Assembly (NCBI RefSeq): GCF_000725425.1
Contig: NZ_CP006019.1
Location: forward strand, 1,710,480 to 1,774,479
Source: Palaeococcus pacificus DY20341
GTDB lineage: Archaea; Methanobacteriota_B; Thermococci; Thermococcales; Thermococcaceae
DNA length: 64,000 nucleotides
Reading direction: 5' to 3'
Shown here: positions 27,955 to 37,650 of the stretch, piece after piece
How the letters are laid out: every line of letters starts with the position of its first letter
Position numbering within the stretch: the first letter of the stretch is position 1
Translations under genes and position numbers: made by a program
Notes under the pieces: model-generated
What the model saw: the letters and a program-made list of their open reading frames with translations, nothing else
Databases searched by the model: none
What the model was told of the DNA's origin: nothing

Positions 27955-28620
27955 ATGCCCGAGATAGAGCTGGGAGGAAAGAGAATCCACTATGAGCTTA
28001 TACTAAAGAGGGTTAAGTACCTTAGGGTTTATCTCGCCCCGGATGGGAGGCTAATCGTAGTCTCTCCTACAAGGAATGTTGAACCTATTTTAAAAGCAAA
28101 GAAAGCGTGGATTTTAAACAAAATTAACAGGATAGAAAAAATAAAAGAGCTCAGCTCAAAATTTCCATATTTGGGGCGGTTCTATGATGTTGAAGAGGGT
28201 GAAAGTTTTAATATTCTTGAAGATAAAATTTTCATTCCCACCAGAAAACAGCTGGAAAGGAATCTTAGAAAAGAGCTTAAGAGCACAATTGAACCTCTTA
28301 TAGAAGAGAGGGCAAAAGTGTTAGGTGTTGAGCCAAATAAACTCTTCGTGAGAAAGCAGAAGACAAGATGGGGAAGCTGTTCTGCCAAAGGCAACCTCAG
28401 CTTCAACCTAGCATTAATGGCGCTTCCAAAGAGCCTCATAGACTACGTCGTGACTCATGAGGTAGCCCACCTGAGAAAAATGAACCATTCAAAGGACTTT
28501 TGGAGCTTAGTATCAAGATTCCACCCGGACTGGAAGAAAAAGCGAAAAGAGTTAAAGGACTGGTGGCTTATAGTTCACAACAATCAAATTTGGAAGGATC
28601 TCTTGGAGGGAAAGAGGTGA
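27955..28620 (+). CDS. YgjP-like zinc metallopeptidase domain protein
   Basis: A 221-residue protein of the YgjP/DUF45 (M48-like) group. The zinc site is visible as HEVAH at residues 168-172 with a further histidine in MNHSKDFW (His178). KTRWGSCSAKGNLSFN just before it is the family hallmark. Natural substrate is unknown; related domains occur with DNA repair or restriction proteins. The message is probably leaderless. The stop overlaps the start of the next metallohydrolase gene (GTGA), so the two are translationally coupled. Confidence 0.85.
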   Translation: MPEIELGGKRIHYELILKRVKYLRVYLAPDGRLIVVSPTRNVEPILKAKKAWILNKINRIEKIKELSSKFPYLGRFYDVEEGESFNILEDKIFIPTRKQLERNLRKELKSTIEPLIEERAKVLGVEPNKLFVRKQKTRWGSCSAKGNLSFNLALMALPKSLIDYVVTHEVAHLRKMNHSKDFWSLVSRFHPDWKKKRKELKDWWLIVHNNQIWKDLLEGKR

Positions 28621-29372
28621 AGATTATAATTCTCGGCTCTGGTATATATAGCGGTACTCCCAAACCTCTATGCGACTGTGAGAACTGCTCAAGAGCTAGA
28701 AAATATCCTCAATATAAGCGAACAAGGTTTTCAATGTATATCCCTAAAATCAAAGCTCTTATAGATCCATCTCCAGATTTGCACTACCACCTTGAGCGCC
28801 TCAACATGCCCGTTAAACATGTTTTTATCACTCATGCTCACTTCGACCATATAGGCGGTTTACCCGAACTCCAGATTTTTAAGCACATCAAGCTTTACGC
28901 GCACGCTAAGACTCTCGAAGTGGCGGAATACCTACAAAAGCGGTTTGTAGGAGAGAGCAGATGGAACTGGGAATATTTCCCTTTAGAATTCAACAGGTGG
29001 TACGACTTTGGTTTTAAGGTTTATCACTTTAAAGTTGCCCATCAACCAATAGAAGTTGCAGGAGGATTTATAATTCAAATTGGAAACAAAAAAATAGTGA
29101 TTACCGGAGATACTGGCCCAGAAATACTTGAAGATAAAAAGACTCTGGAAGAGATTAGCAACGCCGACCTGCTCGTTGCTGAGATGACACACAAACACTC
29201 AATTCCGAAGACACATCTCGGAGTTGAAGACGCAATAAAGCTCGCTCAAAAAGTCAGGGCAAAGAAAACAGTTTTTGTTCACATAAGCCACACAAACTAC
29301 ACGCACGAAGAGCTGGAAGAAAAAGCAAAGGAGTACTTAATAGCGAGAGACTTTATGCATCTCGAAATCTAA
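28617..29372 (+). CDS. metallo-beta-lactamase fold hydrolase (PhnP/ribonuclease Z-like)
   Basis: A 251-residue MBL-fold enzyme with the metal motif HAHFDH at residues 73-78, the aspartate in ITGDTGPE and the late histidine in VHISHTNYTHEE. The N-terminal PLCDCENCSRAR is the extra zinc-binding segment seen in PhnP-like phosphodiesterases, which cleave cyclic phosphates. The actual substrate is unknown. The start is GTG at 28617, overlapping the preceding stop, with GGAGGGAAAGAG upstream; the longer in-frame extension runs inside the previous gene and should be discarded. The 3' end overlaps yjbQ by 4 nt. Confidence 0.85.
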   Translation: MKIIILGSGIYSGTPKPLCDCENCSRARKYPQYKRTRFSMYIPKIKALIDPSPDLHYHLERLNMPVKHVFITHAHFDHIGGLPELQIFKHIKLYAHAKTLEVAEYLQKRFVGESRWNWEYFPLEFNRWYDFGFKVYHFKVAHQPIEVAGGFIIQIGNKKIVITGDTGPEILEDKKTLEEISNADLLVAEMTHKHSIPKTHLGVEDAIKLAQKVRAKKTVFVHISHTNYTHEELEEKAKEYLIARDFMHLEI

Positions 29373-29800
29373 ACATCCACAATATCCCCGTAGCCAATCG
29401 CTTGGAGGATTACTTTCCTCCTCCTAGGCCTTACGTCGAGCTCAACGAAGAATATCTGCTGCCAGATTCCTCTAATGAGCTTTCCATTCGCAATGGGCAG
29501 CACTAATGACGGGCCTAAAAGTGTAGCCCTAAGGTGAGAGTGAGCGTTGCTATCAATCATATCATGATTGTAGCCCCCGCCTTTAGGTACAAGCTCCTCA
29601 AGGATTCGTTTGAAGTCTTCCAGGAGACCATCTTCGTCCTCTATCGCCACAACAGCACCTGTTGCACCAGGAACAAAAACCAAGAGCTGGCCGTTTTTAA
29701 CTCCAGCCCTCTCAACGAAGCGCTCAATCTCTTCTGTTAAGTTGACCAGGTCAATCTCGCCCCTCGTGGAGAAGTGAAACTCCTCAGTTACCACCTTCAT
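29369..29800 (-). CDS. YjbQ family protein
   Basis: A 143-residue UPF0047/YjbQ protein. Conserved features are VPGATGAVVAIEDEDG, the histidine-rich DSNAHSHLRATLLGPSLVLPI and WQQIFFVELDVRPRRR. Members form trimers with a conserved His/Asp cleft, and the E. coli homologue has been linked to weak thiamine phosphate synthase activity; the true role is not settled. GGAGGG precedes the ATG, which lies inside the end of vanZ (17-nt overlap). The operon also contains an HTH-ThiN regulator, which supports a thiamine connection by context. Confidence 0.88.
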   Translation of the reverse strand: MKVVTEEFHFSTRGEIDLVNLTEEIERFVERAGVKNGQLLVFVPGATGAVVAIEDEDGLLEDFKRILEELVPKGGGYNHDMIDSNAHSHLRATLLGPSLVLPIANGKLIRGIWQQIFFVELDVRPRRRKVILQAIGYGDIVDV

Positions 29801-30083
29801 TCCAAACCCTCCAAGCTAAATAACCACAGGTGAAGCCTATTAAGTTTGCCATCATGTCTCCAGTAGAAAACACCCTTCCCGGCACGAATAACTGGAGGAA
29901 CTCTAGGAGAAAAGGAAGTCCGAGCAAATACTTGGCACTTCCATCAGCCAAAACGCCCAAAAGGGCAAACTCTAAGAAATGGACAAGTTTATCCCCATTG
30001 GGTATTGGCGATGTAGGGACTTTTGGAGAGAGATTTAAAACAAATAAAAGCAGAACGTAGAAGAAAAGGAACCTACGCTTCAT
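29784..30083 (-). CDS. VanZ-like small membrane protein
   Basis: A 99-residue protein with three or four hydrophobic segments and the VanZ-type motifs GDKLVHFLEFALLG and EFLQLFVPGRVFSTGDMMANLIGFTCGY. The family includes teicoplanin-resistance VanZ and many uncharacterised archaeal proteins; no activity is known. The start ATGA overlaps the stop of the upstream HTH-ThiN gene and its end overlaps yjbQ, so it is the middle gene of a tightly packed three-gene operon. Confidence 0.82.
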   Translation of the reverse strand: MKRRFLFFYVLLLFVLNLSPKVPTSPIPNGDKLVHFLEFALLGVLADGSAKYLLGLPFLLEFLQLFVPGRVFSTGDMMANLIGFTCGYLAWRVWNEGGN

Positions 30084-30976
30084 AGACAGCTCTCCAACTT
30101 CTTAATCTTCTCCACAACTTCTAAGGGATTTCTGCCAAAAATATAGACGCAAGGCTCAATTCCAAAAGCTCCCCTGTCAACAACAGCATCCAGAGGTTCT
30201 TTAGCATTTTCAAACAGCATTCTTATGAGCTCTACAGTTTTTTCCTCGTCCCTCTCCCCTTCTTCTATGTCTTCAAATGAAAATCCCGCCTCTTTCAATG
30301 CTCTCTCGATCTCATCGTCGAACTTTATGTTTATCACGCTCCTGATCTCAGGGCGGACTTTGGAGACATCAACCAATATCTGGGCAGTGTGCTTGCTAAC
30401 TCCAAACTCTGGGGGGAGGGCAAAAGCTTTTCCTTTGGCGTTGGTTATCCTGCCGGGAACAGCAGCGACGTCCTCACTCCCCTTGGGGCTCGGAAGAGCA
30501 TATGCAAAGTTGCTCCTAATCTCCGGTATCAACCATAAGAACTTCTCATCCTTCAAAAGCTCCCTCAATGCTAAGTTAAGAGTCTCCAGGACCTCTCCTT
30601 TTGAAGGAATTTCACCAAAAATCTCCCTGCACAAGCTGGGATCTTTTAGGTTAGCATATTTTAGATAGGCAGAACAGAGCTCGCCTTGAATCAGCTCAAA
30701 AAATTTCCTCGCTGTGTACTTAACAACCTCCTCATCATCAGCGCCATAGGAAATCATGTTGGCAATTTCTCTCGCCATTTCCCCAATAATAACCTCAATG
30801 TCCTCACTAAGCTGCTTATACTTCCCGGACAGATATTTGCTCACCATCGCTTGAGTTATACCGAGCTTTTCAGCTATTTGAGCTTGAGTAAAACCTTTTT
30901 CATAGAGATGCTTAGCAACCTTTGCCCTCAGGCTAGGGCTTATGACCTCCGCCCAAAATGAGCACGGTGTTCTCAT
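30080..30976 (-). CDS. HTH-ThiN transcription regulator (probable thiamine regulator)
   Basis: A 298-residue protein. Residues about 14-60 are a helix-turn-helix (RAKVAKHLYEKGFTQAQIAEKLGITQAMVSKYLSGKY). The C-terminal part from about residue 125 is a ThiN domain (LPEFGVSKHTAQILVDVSKVRPEIRSVINIKF, VVDRGAFGIEPCVYIFG). In enzymes ThiN makes thiamine phosphate; fused to an HTH it is known in archaea as the thiamine-responsive repressor ThiR. I infer binding of thiamine phosphate as effector. GGTGAGCGG precedes the ATG. It leads an operon with vanZ and yjbQ and is divergent from pyrB. Confidence 0.82.
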   Translation of the reverse strand: MRTPCSFWAEVISPSLRAKVAKHLYEKGFTQAQIAEKLGITQAMVSKYLSGKYKQLSEDIEVIIGEMAREIANMISYGADDEEVVKYTARKFFELIQGELCSAYLKYANLKDPSLCREIFGEIPSKGEVLETLNLALRELLKDEKFLWLIPEIRSNFAYALPSPKGSEDVAAVPGRITNAKGKAFALPPEFGVSKHTAQILVDVSKVRPEIRSVINIKFDDEIERALKEAGFSFEDIEEGERDEEKTVELIRMLFENAKEPLDAVVDRGAFGIEPCVYIFGRNPLEVVEKIKKLESCL

Positions 30977-31042
30977 CCGCTCACCCCTTAATAACTTCCA
31001 AAAACTTAGTTATAAAACTTGCCATATACAAATTTATGTTAA

Positions 31043-32466
<1,424 letters not shown>

Positions 32467-32480
32467 TTTTCTTTTTATTC
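32467..32480 (+). terminator. T-rich end of the pyrBI transcript
   Basis: TTTTCTTTTTATTC directly follows the pyrI stop and fits archaeal T-tract termination. The rest of the 169-base gap holds the promoter of the next gene (ATTATTTAAATTCC near 32605) and nothing else I recognise. Confidence 0.4.
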
Positions 32481-32635
32481 CACTGCTTTTTTGAGTCCAG
32501 CGATTAACCATTGCCTAACCTTTGGCAAATATAACTATGCATATGCGTATTAAAATTCCTTCATTATTTTTCACGTATGTTAGCAGCGATTCAGACACGA
32601 AAATTATTTAAATTCCAAGTTCATATTTAACCAAC

Positions 32636-34162
32636 ATGAATAGTATGAAAAAACATGCCTCAGCCCTTATAATTGTGATTTTTGTCATGTCCTCCGCATG
32701 CATTAATGTGTCCTCACGGGATATCGTCGAGCATTTTGAACTCTACTTTAAAATAGAGAGCTCAGAAGAGGTTTTTAAAGTACACTCGCTTGAACTCTAT
32801 ATAGAGAACCTAACGCTTGGAAACTTTTCTTTCGGAAGTATTGTGGTTGATGATGTAGTATCGCCTGTCAAAGCCTTCAACATGAGTAAAATGGAAAAAG
32901 GGGAGTACACCTTAAGCTTTAGAGTTACCGGCCGTATTGTAGATGCTTCCAACACCACACACAGAATAAGCGAGAGCCTCTCTACTAATGTTAAGGTACA
33001 AGAAGGTGGGGTTACAATTGGGCTTAGGATCATCAAAGAGAGCGAGAATTATAAAATCAAGATAGGAAATATCTACAATTCTCCAATGAAAGATGAAGAT
33101 GTTCTGCTCGTTAGGGCCTCAGTTCTCACAAAAGATGATCACAGAGAGCTTGTTGAAGCAATAAGAGAAAACCAAAGACTTAGAGAAAAACTTCTCGAAG
33201 AGTTTAACTCAACGGGGAACTATGCTTACTACCGCTCTTACATAGATTTGAGCTATCCAATCAGAGCATTTGCCGATTTAGGAAGAGAACGGGAGCTTAC
33301 CGAAACAGAACTTAAAATACTCACGCTAACACTCGAAGCAAACAACGCCTACTACTCAAACCACACATCTCCCAACAAAAGCTACTACATCGTTGCATTC
33401 TCGAATGAAACGCCTTACGAATTTATACCTAAAATAGAGGGCAAATTCCAAAGCAAGCTGCCCTTCGTCTATTATAAAGGTAGGGGATTTTACCCATACC
33501 CCGTTACCGCAGTCAATTGGATAACCTCATACTTCAATAGGAGAGATTATGAAAAAGGTATTGCCCTCTTAAACGAGCTTGATAGCCTTATGGAAGTCGA
33601 AGAGCTCAATGGAGAGAGATATGCACTCTTTAAGATTTACTTCCATTACCGGAACTCGAGCATCCCATGGGTTTCCTCCTTTTCTCAAGGAATTGCTGCT
33701 GGACTCTATGCAAAAGCTTACAACATCACAAAGAATGAAACTTATCTTGAAAAGGCACAGCTCTTAATAAATTCTTTCGAGCTGAAGGGAGAAGAAGGCT
33801 TTGTAATAAACACGACCTATGGCACGTGGTTTTTGGAGTACAACTTCGATCCAACATTTCTCGTCCTGAACGGACACATAATCACCATGAAAGGCCTTTA
33901 CAACTACTACCAAGTCACAGGGGATGAGAGAGCATTGGAACTCTTCAACGAGGGAGTTGAGAGTGTTAAGAAGGCCTTAAAAGATTGTGATGCAGGAGAT
34001 TGGAGCCTGTACTCCGTGAAGGGACTAAGAGCAAGTGAAAGCTATCATCGGCTTCACATAGAACTTCTGGTGTGGCTCTACAACACTACAGGAGATAGGT
34101 ACTTTTTGGAGTACGCTGAAAAATGGAAGGAATATATAGAAAAGAAAGGGATTACTCCTTAA
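32636..34162 (+). CDS. lipoprotein with D-glucuronyl C5-epimerase C-terminal domain
   Basis: A 508-residue exported protein. The N terminus (KKHASALIIVIFVMSSAC) is a signal peptide ending in a lipobox-like cysteine. The middle region has beta-rich character and several N-glycosylation sequons. Residues about 270-505 match the alpha/alpha-barrel of glucuronyl C5-epimerases: YPYPVTAVNWITSYFNRRDYEKG, PWVSSFSQGIAAGLYAKAY, ILNGHI-like FLVLNGHIITMKGLYNYY and ASESYHRLHIELLVWLY. In animals and bacteria such enzymes convert glucuronate to iduronate in polysaccharides. The substrate here is unknown. The start could also be the Met three codons downstream; the gene appears leaderless. Confidence 0.78.
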   Translation: MNSMKKHASALIIVIFVMSSACINVSSRDIVEHFELYFKIESSEEVFKVHSLELYIENLTLGNFSFGSIVVDDVVSPVKAFNMSKMEKGEYTLSFRVTGRIVDASNTTHRISESLSTNVKVQEGGVTIGLRIIKESENYKIKIGNIYNSPMKDEDVLLVRASVLTKDDHRELVEAIRENQRLREKLLEEFNSTGNYAYYRSYIDLSYPIRAFADLGRERELTETELKILTLTLEANNAYYSNHTSPNKSYYIVAFSNETPYEFIPKIEGKFQSKLPFVYYKGRGFYPYPVTAVNWITSYFNRRDYEKGIALLNELDSLMEVEELNGERYALFKIYFHYRNSSIPWVSSFSQGIAAGLYAKAYNITKNETYLEKAQLLINSFELKGEEGFVINTTYGTWFLEYNFDPTFLVLNGHIITMKGLYNYYQVTGDERALELFNEGVESVKKALKDCDAGDWSLYSVKGLRASESYHRLHIELLVWLYNTTGDRYFLEYAEKWKEYIEKKGITP

Positions 34163-34739
34163 CCACATGCGGGAGAGCCCTGATTACAGGAAAGCTAACC
34201 AAAAAGCCTCCAATGACATCAACTACCGTTTGTATTGCATTTGGAAGGCTTATTGCTAGCCAGAAGGGCATGTGTGTGAATTCTTCCACGACTGGGATCA
34301 CCTGCTCCCTTGGAATGCCGAACCATATGGGAATAGCGTAGTAATAATTCATAGCTATCATTAGGGGAGCTCTTATTAGGACGGCGAATGTTAAAGCTAG
34401 CACTATAAAGATTGGAGTTTTCGCTGAGTTTAAGCTTGAGGTGCTGAAGCCTGTGAGCCTCTTGGCAATTTCAAGGCCTAAGAGGACGCTTAAAGTTGCA
34501 AAGAACTTCATACTCGCTCCCAGCCAAGAGGACTGAGCTATAAGTGTGAGGCCCAAAAAGAGCAGGGCTAAGCCTAAAAATGACTCTCTAAAGCTATAAA
34601 TGAAGTAGATAATCATTATTGGAACTGCCACGAAGTCTATGTCCATGCCCCATGGTGTCTTGATTTTAAAGGGCGAGACTTGGAGCATTAACGCTAAAGC
34701 CAGCATTAATCCTATTAAAGCAACTTCCTTCGCTTTCAT
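34152..34739 (-). CDS. ECF transporter S component-like vitamin uptake protein
   Basis: A 195-residue membrane protein with about six hydrophobic segments. The start MKAKEVALIGLMLALALMLQ and the region WGMDIDFVAVPIMI resemble the substrate-binding (S) subunits of ECF vitamin transporters, with most likeness to riboflavin-type members. No energising module is adjacent, so it would share one encoded elsewhere. The ATG at 34739 follows CACGGTGATATC. Its tail overlaps the convergent lipoprotein gene by 11 nt. Two palindromes cover its promoter (34751-34802), so it is tightly regulated. Confidence 0.75.
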   Translation of the reverse strand: MKAKEVALIGLMLALALMLQVSPFKIKTPWGMDIDFVAVPIMIIYFIYSFRESFLGLALLFLGLTLIAQSSWLGASMKFFATLSVLLGLEIAKRLTGFSTSSLNSAKTPIFIVLALTFAVLIRAPLMIAMNYYYAIPIWFGIPREQVIPVVEEFTHMPFWLAISLPNAIQTVVDVIGGFLVSFPVIRALPHVVKE

Positions 34740-34750
34740 GATATCACCGT

Positions 34751-34802
34751 GAACAATTATTGTTCCAAAATTTATAAAAGTTTGTTCCAAAATTGGAACA
34801 AA
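34751..34802 (-). promoter_or_regulatory. operator pair around the ECF S-component promoter
   Basis: Two dyads flank a TATA-like CTTTTATAAATTT core. The distal one, 34781-34802, has 10-base perfect arms TTTGTTCCAA and TTGGAACAAA around AA. The proximal one is GAACAA-TTA-TTGTTC at 34751-34765, followed by a further TTGTTCCAAAA half site. The recurring word TTGTTCC shows that one regulator binds both. Confidence 0.7.
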
Positions 34803-34850
34803 AGAGCGGTAGAGCCATTGAGTAATTATTGAAAAATGAAGAAGAGATGC

Positions 34851-35579
34851 TCAAAGGAAGGCACTTCTGTGTTTGTAAAACATGTATGTTGCATACCCTA
34901 GGAACACCACATCGATCAATCCCAGCAACAGGAAGAGGAATATTATTCCCTGCGCTACGCCGAGGGATGTTCCAAAGGCCTGTGCAACCGCGTTTATTTC
35001 TTCGGGGTTTCCTACAGCGTGGATACCATAGTTTACGGCATAAGCTCCTGTGATTATTGGGATTGGTGTTACCGCAAATGCCAGCATTAGTCCGGTATAA
35101 CCCCTCTTCTTCAGGCTTAGAAGGGAGAGTAAAACAGGTATGAGGAGGAGCAGTGAAGTGAACTTAAATCCCAGCGGGAACAGACCGGATATGATGAAAA
35201 ACGATATCAAACCCCACACATACGCTTTATATGCTCTATTAACGTACTTCATATAGCCGGCAAAGTCATATGGAGCAGCTTTTGAGTACCTCAAAATTGC
35301 CCTAACATCCTTTACATATTCCTTCTCACCTAATCTTTCAATTGTTTTATTGTTTGTGGCATTCTTTAATTTTGTCGCTCTCTTTAAGAAGAAGCTTGCG
35401 AGCTCCTCGTTATCTATAACCACCTCATCCTTAAGGGCAGAGAAGTTTTCCTCAGCTTCTCTAATCATTTTCAGTACTTTTTCCTTGTTCTTTGATGAGA
35501 GTGAGCTTAAATCTTCAACTTTCTTTTCCGTCTCTTTTAAAACTTGAACTATTTGGTCAAGAAGTTCTATGCTTTTCAC
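34851..35579 (-). CDS. membrane protein with N-terminal coiled coil, unknown function
   Basis: A 242-residue protein. Residues 1-75 are charged and predicted helical/coiled (LLDQIVQVLKETEKKVEDL). The rest contains about four to five hydrophobic segments (WGLISFFIISGLFPLGF, SLLLLIPVLLSLLSL, GLMLAFAVTPIPIITGAYA, GIIFLFLLLGLIDVVFLGY). I do not recognise a family. It lies downstream of the NSS symporter and its small subunit in the same direction with a 39-base gap, so it may belong to that transcript. Confidence 0.65.
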   Translation of the reverse strand: MKSIELLDQIVQVLKETEKKVEDLSSLSSKNKEKVLKMIREAEENFSALKDEVVIDNEELASFFLKRATKLKNATNNKTIERLGEKEYVKDVRAILRYSKAAPYDFAGYMKYVNRAYKAYVWGLISFFIISGLFPLGFKFTSLLLLIPVLLSLLSLKKRGYTGLMLAFAVTPIPIITGAYAVNYGIHAVGNPEEINAVAQAFGTSLGVAQGIIFLFLLLGLIDVVFLGYATYMFYKHRSAFL

Positions 35580-35618
35580 AAGAATTCACCCCCAAAAAGA
35601 TAAAAGAATAGGAAGGCT

Positions 35619-35723
35619 TTAAGCCTTTTGCTCAGCCTTCATCAGTTTGCTAATTGCCAAGTACATCCAAATTAGGATTACTCCCCATGCAAATGCCATA
35701 AATGCGAGAGCACTGCCTTTCAT
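35619..35723 (-). CDS. MetS-like small subunit of the NSS symporter
   Basis: A 34-residue protein, too short for most gene callers, made of one membrane helix (ALAFMAFAWGVILIWMYLAI) and a short basic tail. GAGGTGGGGAAA precedes its ATG, and it starts 10 nt after the NSS symporter stop. Single-helix partners of this size (MetS family) are known beside NSS transporters and are needed for transport by MetP in Corynebacterium; by position, length and topology this is the equivalent. Sequence identity to MetS is low, so the assignment rests on context. Confidence 0.68.
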   Translation of the reverse strand: MKGSALAFMAFAWGVILIWMYLAISKLMKAEQKA

Positions 35724-35733
35724 TTTCCCCACC

Positions 35734-37302
35734 TCACAGCCTTATAATGACCTCGTTCTTCTCCAGCTCCTCGCCATACTTCTTCTTTATTGCCATGTAT
35801 GCTTCTACTGCACCTATTATGAGGATGAAGAGCATCATGCCTCTAGCGAGCCATACCCAGTTGGCAAATTCTGGCTTGGCAACATAGCTTGGCACTGCCT
35901 TGAAGTATCCGCTTTCAATGTAGCTCTTTGTTGTGAAGAACAACAGTATGAATGTGTATGCTGGGGCTATGTACTTGATGAGTATCATAACCCACTCTGG
36001 AACCTTAATGTATGCACCCTTGTGCAGCTCCTCCCAGAAGTTCTCTGGCTTGAAGAGCCATACGGCAACTATGATGTCGAAGAATCCGAGGATTACCAGT
36101 AAGTATGAACCAACCCAGTTGTCAAGCTCTGTTAAGTAGTAGAGGTCCAATGTGGCCTTTGTTGGGTCTAAAGCCACTGGAAGTCCCAATATCAAGTAGA
36201 GTATGAACACGAATATTGCACCGGTCTTTCTGCTTATCTTCAAGTCCTCTTCCAAGAGAGCGGTTAAATAGTTGTACATAGCTATAGCTGATGTGAAACC
36301 TGCGAACCAGAGTAATAGGAACCATACTGCACCGAAGAATTGACCAGCTGGCATGTTCATGAAGACGTTTGGTAGGGCAATGTAAGCTAAACCTACACCC
36401 GCTTTGACACCTTCTTGACCCAAGTAAGCGAAAGCAATTGGTATAGCAATTGAACCACCCAATATGACTTCAGCAAACTCGTTGAGTGAAACTGTTGCTA
36501 AACCTGAGAGTGCAACGTCGTCTTCTGGGCCTAAGTAGGAGGCGTAGTTTTGTATGATACCCATACCCAAACTCAGGGTGAAGAATATTTGTCCAGCAGC
36601 GGCTAAAGCAGATTGCCAGGTTACTTCGCTAAGTCTTGGCTCCCAGAGGAACTCAAATCCTTTTATAGCACTCCATTCTGGTTTAACTGGAGAGCCCAAA
36701 GTCAAAGACCTAAGAACCAGGAGAATAGCTGCCACATAAAGCAAGGGCATCATAACCTTAACCCATCTTTCTATACCCTTACTAACACCTTGACCCACTG
36801 CAACTCCCAAGAGTGCCACTGAGATACCCCAGAACAGGAGCACCTGTCCAGTGTTGCCCAAGTAGTTAATTAAGAACTGAACGGAGTCCTTTCCGAAGTA
36901 TGCTCCGGTTGCGCTGAAGTATGTGTATGCCGCTGACCATCCTATGATGTGCAGATAATAGCTGTTGAGGAGTGTTGTAACTGAAAATGCCAGCATACCA
37001 CCAATGATACCAAATATCAATGCGGTTCTTGGCTTTAAGCTCTCTCTTGACATTAAGTAGAATGTTGGTCCCAATGTACCGTGGCCGTACTTACCTCCAT
37101 ATCTACCTTCAACCCACTCGACCCACATGATGGGTATACCCAATAGGAACAGCGCTGCAAAGTATGGTATCATGAACGCACCGCCACCGTTCTTGGCGGC
37201 CTGGTACGGGAATCTCCAGAAGTTTCCGAGACCTATTGCGTTTCCTGCCATGGCTAAGATCAAACCAATCTTAGTTGCCCATTTATCTCTTTGTTCAGCC
37301 AT
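35734..37302 (-). CDS. sodium-dependent amino-acid symporter (NSS/SNF family)
   Basis: A 522-residue transporter with about 12 membrane segments. The first helix carries the sodium/substrate motif AMAGNAIGLGNFWRFPYQAAKNGGGAFM, as in LeuT and MhsT, and LSLGMGIIQNYASYLG is the conserved helix 6 region. It imports a neutral amino acid with sodium; the specific one is not readable. The ATG follows AGAGGTGAAATGAAATGG. A small MetS-like gene follows directly. Confidence 0.94.
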   Translation of the reverse strand: MAEQRDKWATKIGLILAMAGNAIGLGNFWRFPYQAAKNGGGAFMIPYFAALFLLGIPIMWVEWVEGRYGGKYGHGTLGPTFYLMSRESLKPRTALIFGIIGGMLAFSVTTLLNSYYLHIIGWSAAYTYFSATGAYFGKDSVQFLINYLGNTGQVLLFWGISVALLGVAVGQGVSKGIERWVKVMMPLLYVAAILLVLRSLTLGSPVKPEWSAIKGFEFLWEPRLSEVTWQSALAAAGQIFFTLSLGMGIIQNYASYLGPEDDVALSGLATVSLNEFAEVILGGSIAIPIAFAYLGQEGVKAGVGLAYIALPNVFMNMPAGQFFGAVWFLLLWFAGFTSAIAMYNYLTALLEEDLKISRKTGAIFVFILYLILGLPVALDPTKATLDLYYLTELDNWVGSYLLVILGFFDIIVAVWLFKPENFWEELHKGAYIKVPEWVMILIKYIAPAYTFILLFFTTKSYIESGYFKAVPSYVAKPEFANWVWLARGMMLFILIIGAVEAYMAIKKKYGEELEKNEVIIRL

Positions 37303-37650
37303 TTCATTTCACCTCTAGGCAAAGTTCAACTAAATACAACATCGATAGACAAATGTTTGCATTACATATAAACACGTGAACCATATAAAAAGCTTTCTCC
37401 TAGTCGATTTCGGCAAAAGACGATTTACTACATATTAAAATTAGGAAAGTTAAGAATTGCCATTCTGTCGGTTGATTTAAAAAGAAAGTGCAACCGCTCT
37501 AGATATCTGTCAAAAATTTGCCTAAAATTAGTTCAATTTACATGAAATAAAACAAAAATCTGAAATTTTTACAATACTGAGAATTTTAGATGGGTGTCTA
37601 AAATACTAGGTGAAGATTTAAAGAGGAAGTAAAAGAGAATGGAAAAGAAA
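37303..37650. other. 348-base intergenic region between gdhA and the NSS gene
   Basis: Both flanking genes run leftward, so this stretch holds the end of gdhA and the NSS promoter. On the minus strand CTTTTTATATGG (about 37384-37395) and GTTTATATGTAATG (about 37360-37372) are candidate TATA boxes. The rest is AT-rich. I see no open frame with a ribosome site, no guide RNA boxes and no long repeat. Confidence 0.5.

Noticed and set aside
28500-28616. N-terminal extension of the metallo-beta-lactamase gene
   Set aside because: It lies wholly inside the metallopeptidase gene; the GTG at 28617 has a ribosome site and begins directly with the fold's first strand.
35647-36102. 151-aa frame opposite the NSS symporter and its small subunit
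   Set aside because: It crosses two genes on the other strand, has no start signal and a Cys/Tyr-rich sequence without family likeness.
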